Made by a program: the position numbers and the translations under genes. Source: Candidatus Gastranaerophilales bacterium (GTDB lineage: Bacteria; Cyanobacteriota; Vampirovibrionia; Gastranaerophilales; Gastranaerophilaceae). From it: a DNA stretch of 64,000 nucleotides. Positions 58,511 to 64,000 of this stretch are shown here, one piece after another. Below the pieces are notes generated by a model. That model had not been told where the DNA came from, ran no database searches, and saw nothing but the letters and a program-made list of their open reading frames with translations. The stretch covers positions 763,339-827,338 of the forward strand of contig CAJUJH010000001.1 of the NCBI GenBank assembly GCA_910586855.1, read 5' to 3'. Each line of letters starts with the position of its first letter. Position 1 is the stretch's first letter.

Positions 58511-59563
58511 TTAGACATATATATAGTTAATTTTTATTGTAAAAAAGCACACAAGTGCAAGAATAATACAGAAAATAAATCCCAGATTTCTTGCTATGTA
58601 AAATCTGTACATAAAGTATTCAATATCTGCCTTTTGAATGATATCCCAATTTTCCATTGGTCCAAGGTACCATTTTGGGATGAACTTTAAATTTTTCATA
58701 TTATTATAATCGTTTAATGAAATTATTAATTTAATTGAAAGCGGTGCTGTAAGAAGAATGCTGAGTAAAATCCAATACGGGAATTGCTTGCTTAAAGCAA
58801 GGTATATAATTATTAAATAAGCAATTAAAATTTCTCCGGCAAGTAAAATAAGAGCACCTTTTTTAGAACCGGTTAATGTACTCAAAGTTCTTTTTCCTGC
58901 CTTTTTATCGTAATCATAATCCATAATATTATGTGTGCTGAGTAAAACTACAATAATAAGCCCAACCGCAATTGACATAATAAAAAGTTTATGGAGATAA
59001 AGCCCGGTAAGCGCTGTATAAGTTCCCATGATAAGTAATGGACCAAATATGGTTCCGACAATTGTTTCGCTTAAATAAAATCTTGATGATATTGGGTACA
59101 AAAGACATAAAATACCGGAAACAACTGCATAAAAAGGAATTATCCAGCCATAAAGAAAGGTAAAATAAATCCCTGATAAAATTCCAAATCCAAATAATAT
59201 TCCAAGAATTACTTTAACGTCTTTAAGTGAATATGTGCCGTCTATTATAAGCCCTGCTTTATTTCTGACTTTGTCTTCAAATTTTATTTCAGATAATGGA
59301 GTTCCGTTTTTTATTTGTTTTTTTACATCAATATAGTCATCCAGTAAATTTACACCTAAATGCACACACATTATAGCTATAAAGGATAAAAATGTTGTAA
59401 ACAGCTTAAGTTTTATATCAGAATAAAAGTGTGCCGACACTGATGCTGCAGCAGCTGCAACAAACCACGGAGCAGCAGAAGTCAAAAGAGTATAGCCCCT
59501 TGTAAGTTCTATAAACTGCAGTTTTAAAGTTTGAAAACTATTTAGAAATTCTTTTAATTTCAT
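58511..59563 (-). CDS. UbiA-family prenyltransferase (MenA-like)
   Basis: 350-aa inner-membrane enzyme with about eight helices. The first Asp-rich motif is NLLDDYIDVKKQ (about 92-103) and the second is DYDYDKKAGKRTLSTLTG, both binding polyprenyl diphosphate through magnesium. The family attaches a prenyl tail to aromatic acceptors; resemblance to 1,4-dihydroxy-2-naphthoate prenyltransferase suggests menaquinone synthesis, but no other men gene is nearby. Cotranscribed with the PEBP gene. Confidence 0.85.
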   Translation of the reverse strand: MKLKEFLNSFQTLKLQFIELTRGYTLLTSAAPWFVAAAAASVSAHFYSDIKLKLFTTFLSFIAIMCVHLGVNLLDDYIDVKKQIKNGTPLSEIKFEDKVRNKAGLIIDGTYSLKDVKVILGILFGFGILSGIYFTFLYGWIIPFYAVVSGILCLLYPISSRFYLSETIVGTIFGPLLIMGTYTALTGLYLHKLFIMSIAVGLIIVVLLSTHNIMDYDYDKKAGKRTLSTLTGSKKGALILLAGEILIAYLIIIYLALSKQFPYWILLSILLTAPLSIKLIISLNDYNNMKNLKFIPKWYLGPMENWDIIQKADIEYFMYRFYIARNLGFIFCIILALVCFFTIKINYIYV

Positions 59564-59822
59564 TGTTTTTATTCCTATTTGATGTAAATTATTGTATCAT
59601 TTTTTAAATATTTTTAAAACATTTGCTATTTAAAGTTTAAAATTAATGATTTTTTAATTAAAGATTCAACATATTAGAAGTTTTACAAAACTTAATACGA
59701 AGTGCTAAAAAACTAATAAAATTAGATGTTTGGAACATATTGTCATATTGTAATGAAATCAATATTTAAAAAAACAATCAATAAAAATGATTAAAAAATA
59801 CGTGAAAATCCAAATTATACTC

Positions 59823-59850
59823 TTGCTTTTGAATATTTAGTATGTATGAT
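59823..59850 (+). promoter_or_regulatory. Probable promoter of the infA-truA ribosomal operon
   Basis: TTGCTT (59823-59828), 16-bp spacer, TATGAT (59845-59850), about 30 bp before infA; AAAGGA follows as the ribosome-binding site. The rest of the 317-bp gap (59564-59822) is AT-rich with a doubled CATATTGT near 59735-59755 and no other feature I can support. Confidence 0.6.
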
Positions 59851-59880
59851 TAAACTTATCAAATAAAATAAAGGATTAAA

Positions 59881-60096
59881 ATGTCAAAAGATGTAATTGA
59901 ATTTGAAGGCACAATTTTAGAAGCTATGCCTAATGCAATGTTTAGAGTAGAGCTTGAAAACGGTCATGAAATTCTTGCACATATCTCAGGTAAAATCAGA
60001 AAAAACTTTATAAGAATCCTTCCCGGAGATAAAGTAAAAGTAGAAATGACACCATATGATTTAACCCGCGGCAGAATTACATACAGATTAAAATAA
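59881..60096 (+). CDS. infA: Translation initiation factor IF-1
   Basis: 71-aa OB-fold factor: IEFEGTILEAMPNAMFRVEL, HISGKIRKNFIRILPGDKV and a basic end GRITYRLK, matching IF-1 exactly in length. First gene of the S13/alpha operon. It occupies the 30S A site during initiation. No secY, adk or map lies upstream; here the operon begins at infA. Confidence 0.97.
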   Translation: MSKDVIEFEGTILEAMPNAMFRVELENGHEILAHISGKIRKNFIRILPGDKVKVEMTPYDLTRGRITYRLK

Positions 60097-60118
60097 TAAA
60101 GTAAAAAGGAAAAAATAA

Positions 60119-60235
60119 ATGAAAGTCAGAGCATCAGTAAAACCAATTTGCAAAGATTGCAAGGTAATTAAAAGAAGGGGAAGAGTTACAGTAGTATGTA
60201 AGAAATACCCTAAACACAAACAAAGACAAGGATAA
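60119..60235 (+). CDS. rpmJ: Ribosomal protein L36
   Basis: 38-aa protein with the zinc ligands Cys11, Cys14, Cys27 and His33 (ICKDCKVIKRRGRV, VVCKKYPKHKQ). ATG at 60119 with AAAAGGAAA upstream. It lies 22 bp after infA, in the standard order. Confidence 0.95.
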   Translation: MKVRASVKPICKDCKVIKRRGRVTVVCKKYPKHKQRQG

Positions 60236-60326
60236 CGCAAGCCGGATGTGCAAAGGTAATTTATCTAACCTTAAAGCACAATTGCGAGCGCTTTATAAAG
60301 AACTTAATCAAAGGAGAATAAAATAA

Positions 60327-60692
60327 ATGGCAAGATTGTCTGGGGTTGATTTACCCCGTAACAAAAGAATGATTATCGCATTGACCTATATTTATGGTAT
60401 CGGTCCAACCAGAAGTAAAAAAATCCTAGAAGCTGCTGGAGTTTCAGAAGATTTAAGAACTGATGATTTAACCGATGATGATATTAAAAAACTTAGAACG
60501 GAAATCTCTCATTATACAGTTGAGGGTGACCTTAAAAGGGAAGAATCTTTAAATATTAAAAGATTATCTGAAATTGGCTCATACAGAGGTCAAAGACACA
60601 GAAGAAAATTACCGGTTAGAGGTCAGAGAACTAAAACCAATGCAAGAACCAGACGCGGCAAAAAAACCGGACCTGTTGCTAAAAAGAAATAA
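60327..60692 (+). CDS. rpsM: Ribosomal protein S13
   Basis: 121 aa. MARLSGVDLPRNKRMIIALT, the helix-two-turn-helix TYIYGIGPTRSKKILEAAGV and a basic tail RGQRTKTNARTRRGKKTG. Contacts the 30S head and P-site tRNA. A short AAGGT/ACCTT-type hairpin lies in the 91-bp gap before it, near 60260-60280. Confidence 0.97.
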   Translation: MARLSGVDLPRNKRMIIALTYIYGIGPTRSKKILEAAGVSEDLRTDDLTDDDIKKLRTEISHYTVEGDLKREESLNIKRLSEIGSYRGQRHRRKLPVRGQRTKTNARTRRGKKTGPVAKKK

Positions 60693-60703
60693 AACAACTT
60701 AAG

Positions 60704-60732
60704 GCTTGCAAATAGTCTTTGATTTTGCAAGC
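60704..60732 (+). other. Stable hairpin between rpsM and rpsK
   Basis: GCTTGCAAA (60704-60712) pairs with TTTGCAAGC (60724-60732), 9 bp with an 11-nt loop, in the 112-bp rpsM-rpsK gap. There is no T-run, so it is an mRNA processing or stability element, or a ribosomal-protein binding site, rather than a terminator. Confidence 0.45.
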
Positions 60733-60804
60733 TGCTGAAAATGCTCCTGAAACGGGGTAAAATACATTAAATTATCTTAAAAATAATAAAAGGAAGAAAA
60801 TATA

Positions 60805-61191
60805 ATGGCTAAACCAACTAAAACTAAAAAGAAAGAAAGAAAGAATGTATTACAAGGTGTTGTACATATTCAATCCACCTTCAACAATACAATTGTAACT
60901 TCAACAGATACACAAGGTAATGCTGTTGCTTGGGCTTCTGCAGGTGCTTGCGGTTTTAAAGGTGCAAGAAAAGGTACACCGTTTGCTGCTCAATCTGCTG
61001 CGGAATTGGTTGCTAAAAAATCAGTAGACCAAGGCATGAAAAAAGTTGAAGTATATATTAAAGGTCCTGGGTCTGGACGTGAAACTGCTATAAGAGCAAT
61101 TCAGGCTGCAGGTTTAGAAATTACATTAATTAAGGACGTAACACCTATTCCTCACAATGGCTGCCGTCCGCCTAAAAAACGTAGAGTATAG
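60805..61191 (+). CDS. rpsK: Ribosomal protein S11
   Basis: 128 aa: GVVHIQSTFNNTIVTSTDTQ, AGACGFKGARKGTPFAAQSA, and the C-terminal DVTPIPHNGCRPPKKRRV of S11. Binds the 30S platform with S6/S18. Strong AAAAGGAAG upstream. Confidence 0.97.
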   Translation: MAKPTKTKKKERKNVLQGVVHIQSTFNNTIVTSTDTQGNAVAWASAGACGFKGARKGTPFAAQSAAELVAKKSVDQGMKKVEVYIKGPGSGRETAIRAIQAAGLEITLIKDVTPIPHNGCRPPKKRRV

Positions 61192-61245
61192 TAAACTCTA
61201 TGATTCTGTACAAGTAATCACAAAAATAATAAAAGGAGCTAAAAA

Positions 61246-61848
61246 TTGGCTAAATATAATGGACCAACAAATAAACTATTTAGAAACTATGGTGTTAAGG
61301 ATTTATCAAACAGAAAATTAACATCTTCTATGGAGCAAAATGCATCTGGTCAACATGGCGCTCTTAGAAAAAAACCATCTGATTATGCATTACAATTAAA
61401 AGAAAAACAAAAAATCCGTTTAACATATTTAGTTAGCGAAAAACAATTTGCTAAATATTACGAAAAAGCATCAAGAAAAACCGGTGTAACCGGTACTGTG
61501 ATGCTTCAAACATTGGAAAGCCGTCTTGATAACGTGTTATTCAGAGCAGGTTTTGCAATTACAAGACGTCAGGCAAGACAAATTGTAAACCACGGTCACT
61601 GTCTTGTTAATGATAAAAAGGTAGATATCCCGTCATATCTTTTAAAAGAGGGTGATGTAGTTACTGTAAAAGAAGCAAGCAAAAAATACATTAAAACCGT
61701 TATCGAATCAATTGATATGGCTTTAAATTATGCTTGGATTACTGTTGATAGTAATGAATGCAAAATTACATTTGACAGAGTGCCCAACAGAGAAGAAATG
61801 GATCCGGAGTTTAAAGAACAGCTCGTTATTGAGTATTACTCAAAATAG
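61246..61848 (+). CDS. rpsD: Ribosomal protein S4
   Basis: 200 aa, starting at TTG (61246) after AAAAGGAGC. The N-terminal region is followed by the S4 RNA-binding domain: LESRLDNVLFRAGFAITRRQ, ARQIVNHGHCLVNDKKVD. Primary 16S binder and, in many bacteria, translational autoregulator of this operon. The short N-terminus (NKLFRNYGVKDLSN) lacks the Cys4 zinc motif of some S4 proteins. It lies between rpsK and rpoA. Confidence 0.96.
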   Translation: MAKYNGPTNKLFRNYGVKDLSNRKLTSSMEQNASGQHGALRKKPSDYALQLKEKQKIRLTYLVSEKQFAKYYEKASRKTGVTGTVMLQTLESRLDNVLFRAGFAITRRQARQIVNHGHCLVNDKKVDIPSYLLKEGDVVTVKEASKKYIKTVIESIDMALNYAWITVDSNECKITFDRVPNREEMDPEFKEQLVIEYYSK

Positions 61849-61869
61849 TAATTAGGAGAAATTAACAGT

Positions 61870-62850
61870 ATGGAACTTAAAATTAAAAATGTAAATACAA
61901 CCACAAGCTCTGATGGTTCTCAATACGGTAAATTCGTTATTGAACCATTGGAAAGAGGCTTTGGTGCTACAATTGGTAACTCTTTAAGAAGAGTTTTATT
62001 ATCCAGTCTTGAAGGTGCTGCAGTAACAAGCGTTAGAATTGAAGGCATAACTCACGAATATACATCTATTCCTGGTATTGTTGAAGATGTTATTGATATT
62101 ATGTTAAATCTTAAAGGTTTAGTTGTAAAAACTGAAACTGATGAAATTCAACATTTGAGAATAGATGCTACAAAACCCGGACCGGTTTTAGCTTCTGATA
62201 TTCAATTACCTTCAGGTGTTAAAATTGTTAACCCGGACTGCGTTATTTGTACAATTGCAGAAGGTGGTTCATTCCACGCTGATATCGTTGTTGAAGTTGG
62301 TAAAGGATATGTTGCTGTTGATGCACTTAAAGACCAAAAAAACGGGCTTCCTATCGATATGCTTCCTATTGATGCAGCATTTATGCCTATTAAAAGAGTA
62401 TCTTATCTAGTTGAACCTGCTCGTGTAGGTGAAGTTATTGACTATGATAAATTGACTCTTGAAATTTGGTCAAATGGTTCAGTTGATGTTAACCAAGCTT
62501 TAAGCAAGGCTGCCAGTCTTTTAATTGACCATTTTAGACAAATTACCGGAATTACAGGTCAGCCTGTTGGTGCTGCCTCTTTTGAAGAAGAAGCGGTTGT
62601 GGAAGATGAAACAGAACAAACACCTGCTTTCACTATTGAAGACCTTGAGCTTTCAGTTAGAGCATATAACTGCTTAAAGAGAGCAAGCATTAATTCAATG
62701 GCTGAACTTTTGAAAAAATCAGAACATGATTTATTAAATATCAAGAACTTCGGTAAAAAATCTTCTGATGAAGTAATTGAAAAGCTGCACGAATTAGGGT
62801 TGGACCTTCAACCAAATCCTGAAGGTGTAGATGATATGGAACTTATATAA
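61870..62850 (+). CDS. rpoA: RNA polymerase subunit alpha
   Basis: 326 aa. The N-terminal assembly domain (FVIEPLERGFGATIGNSLRR, VLLSSLEGAAVTSVRIEG) is followed by a linker containing EEEAVVEDETEQTPAFT and the C-terminal DNA/activator-binding domain (LELSVRAYNCLKRASINSMA, IKNFGKKSSDEVIEKL). Complete. AGGAGAAA precedes the ATG. Confidence 0.97.
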   Translation: MELKIKNVNTTTSSDGSQYGKFVIEPLERGFGATIGNSLRRVLLSSLEGAAVTSVRIEGITHEYTSIPGIVEDVIDIMLNLKGLVVKTETDEIQHLRIDATKPGPVLASDIQLPSGVKIVNPDCVICTIAEGGSFHADIVVEVGKGYVAVDALKDQKNGLPIDMLPIDAAFMPIKRVSYLVEPARVGEVIDYDKLTLEIWSNGSVDVNQALSKAASLLIDHFRQITGITGQPVGAASFEEEAVVEDETEQTPAFTIEDLELSVRAYNCLKRASINSMAELLKKSEHDLLNIKNFGKKSSDEVIEKLHELGLDLQPNPEGVDDMELI

Positions 62851-62886
62851 TAGAACTAATATAAAAATAATAAAGGAACAAATAAA

Positions 62887-63315
62887 ATGAGACACCAGTG
62901 TAAAAAACATCATTTAGGGAAGGCAGCAGATCAAAGAACCGCACTATTAAGGTCTTTAGCTACCGAACTATTCCTTCATGGTGAAATCGAAACAACAATG
63001 GCAAGAGCAAAAGCTCTTAAGCCTTTCGCTGAAAGTATCATTAGCTTTGCTAAAAAAGGTGATTTAGCATCTAGAAGACAAGCTGCTAAACATGTTTTTG
63101 ATAAAGAAACAGATAAATATATTAATCTTGAAACCGGCGAATTGTATGATGCTCTTCCTGAAGGTGCAAAACACCCGAAACAAACTGTTTTAAGACAATT
63201 ATTCACAGTTATCGGTAAGAAATATGCTACAAGAAACGGTGGTTATACAAGAATTTTCAGACTAACTCCAAGAAGGGGCGATGCTTCTGAAATGGCTTTG
63301 ATTCAATTAACATAA
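62887..63315 (+). CDS. rplQ: Ribosomal protein L17
   Basis: 142 aa: MRHQCKKHHLGKAADQRTAL, RSLATELFLHGEIETTMARA, and a C-terminal YTRIFRLTPRRGDASEMALI. The family core (about 116-120 aa) is extended here by an internal stretch (about 75-100, KYINLETGELYDALPEGAKH). The stop overlaps the truA start by 1 nt. Confidence 0.96.
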   Translation: MRHQCKKHHLGKAADQRTALLRSLATELFLHGEIETTMARAKALKPFAESIISFAKKGDLASRRQAAKHVFDKETDKYINLETGELYDALPEGAKHPKQTVLRQLFTVIGKKYATRNGGYTRIFRLTPRRGDASEMALIQLT

Positions 63316-64000
63316 TGAATCGATATTTAATAAGCTTTGAGTACGACGGAAGAGATTTTTACGGTTCTCAAAGCCAGCCTGATAAAAGAACTGTTCAGGA
63401 TGAATTAAATAAAGCAATTCGTACTTTGACAAAAGAAAATACTAAAATCATAATGGCAGGAAGACTCGACAGGGGTGTGAATGCAAGATGCCATACGGCA
63501 CATTTTGATGCAAAACACAAAATAGAAACGCCGCAAGATGAATTTAGATTTTTAAATTCATTGAATGCAATCTTGCCTCCCGATATTTCAGTCTTTAAGA
63601 TTGAAATTAAAAATAAAGATTTCCATGCTCAAAAAAATGCTGCATTCAGGCATTACAGGTATATTATAAGAAACTCTTTTATTAAACCGGTATTTGATAA
63701 AAACGTTCTTTTTATAAGAAAACCTTTGAATGTTCAATTAATGAATGAAGCAATTCAAAACCTTATAGGTAAGTATGATTTTAGTGCTTTTAAGTCTGTC
63801 TCAGATAACCCTTCTACGGTTTGTGAAATCTATTTTGCAAATGTTGTTGAAAAACCGCTTGAAAATGGTATGGGAAAATATCTTGAGATAAATATTATAG
63901 GGAACAGGTTTCTCTACAATATGGTAAGAGCAATAGTTGGAACTCTTTTAATGATTGAAAAGGACGATATGCCACCTTCAAGAATGAAAGAGATTTTAGA
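63315..64000 (+). CDS. truA: tRNA pseudouridine synthase A (5' 228 codons; runs off the window)
   Basis: Makes pseudouridine at positions 38-40 of the tRNA anticodon stem. Begins MNRYLISFEYDGRDFYGSQS. The catalytic Asp lies in AGRLDRGVNA, where the family usually has G-R-T-D-x-G-V-H; the Asp is kept but Thr is Leu and His is Asn. Later motifs are RHYRYIIRN, YDFSAFKS and GNRFLYNMVRAIVGTLL. About 20-30 residues are missing at the right edge. TAATG coupling to rplQ. Confidence 0.95.
   Translation, partial: MNRYLISFEYDGRDFYGSQSQPDKRTVQDELNKAIRTLTKENTKIIMAGRLDRGVNARCHTAHFDAKHKIETPQDEFRFLNSLNAILPPDISVFKIEIKNKDFHAQKNAAFRHYRYIIRNSFIKPVFDKNVLFIRKPLNVQLMNEAIQNLIGKYDFSAFKSVSDNPSTVCEIYFANVVEKPLENGMGKYLEINIIGNRFLYNMVRAIVGTLLMIEKDDMPPSRMKEIL

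Overview
The window is an AT-rich bacterial chromosome segment with dense, mostly intact genes. There is no rRNA, tRNA or CRISPR array that I could find. The gene content suggests a host-associated relative of non-photosynthetic cyanobacteria (class Vampirovibrionia/Melainabacteria, order Gastranaerophilales). This rests on remembered features of that group (short N-terminal FKG/FSG-type motifs on orphan proteins, pilin-type N-termini on giant glycine-rich proteins, a superoxide reductase plus ferritin, AT-rich DNA) and is an inference, not a database result. TTG starts are frequent (hxsA, hxsC, xer, rpsD and others).

Layout. 1-3.8 kb: an RND efflux permease (cut by the window edge) and its lipoprotein adaptor. 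3.9-7.1 kb: a complete four-gene His-Xaa-Ser peptide-modification locus (hxsA-D-B-C) with two radical SAM enzymes. 7.2-10.4 kb: tyrosine recombinase, orphan genes, tsaE-tsaB. 10.4-13.9 kb: an XRE regulator divergent from a 978-residue glycine-rich protein with a pilin-type N-terminus. 14-17.4 kb: a kinase/response-regulator operon. 17.5-22.5 kb: an orphan membrane protein and a large phosphohexomutase. 22.5-25.4 kb: accessory DNA, with a truncated phage lysis cassette, a 201-bp palindromic element, a kelch-like protein, and a REP-associated transposase flanked by inverted REP hairpins. 25.4-34 kb: thioredoxin, endonuclease III, superoxide reductase/ferritin, SulP transporter, ilvB-ilvN (with a third REP between them), two secreted proteins and panD.

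34-38.2 kb: mnmE and yidC are bracketed by two nearly identical ~280-bp noncoding units, each carrying its own promoter-like start and intrinsic terminator; these look like a duplicated small-RNA gene. 38.2-43.6 kb: small membrane proteins, a FliA/WhiG-type sigma factor, a divergent subtilase, an S4 protein, a PfkB kinase and recF. 43.7-49.5 kb: an EF-hand-like gene with a 15-nt poly-C tract in its promoter and a frameshift at an A7 run (a candidate contingency locus), an 807-residue orphan and a GT-C-like membrane protein. 49.5-49.9 kb: a compact unit encoding a 25-residue hydrophobic peptide whose ribosome-binding site is buried in a hairpin, with a ~66-nt sRNA candidate directly upstream; it resembles a type I toxin-antitoxin. 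50-55.5 kb: recR, ybaB, a matrixin-like protease, and a second XRE/glycine-rich pilin-type pair. 55.5-59.6 kb: lepA, a PEBP protein and a UbiA prenyltransferase. 59.9-64 kb: infA-rpmJ-rpsM-rpsK-rpsD-rpoA-rplQ-truA.

The strongest leads are the duplicated ncRNA, the hxs locus beside an efflux pump, the paired regulator/glycine-rich pilin-like loci, the poly-C/A7 contingency gene and the buried-RBS peptide. RNA and operator calls come from reading inverted repeats by eye, without folding or alignment software.
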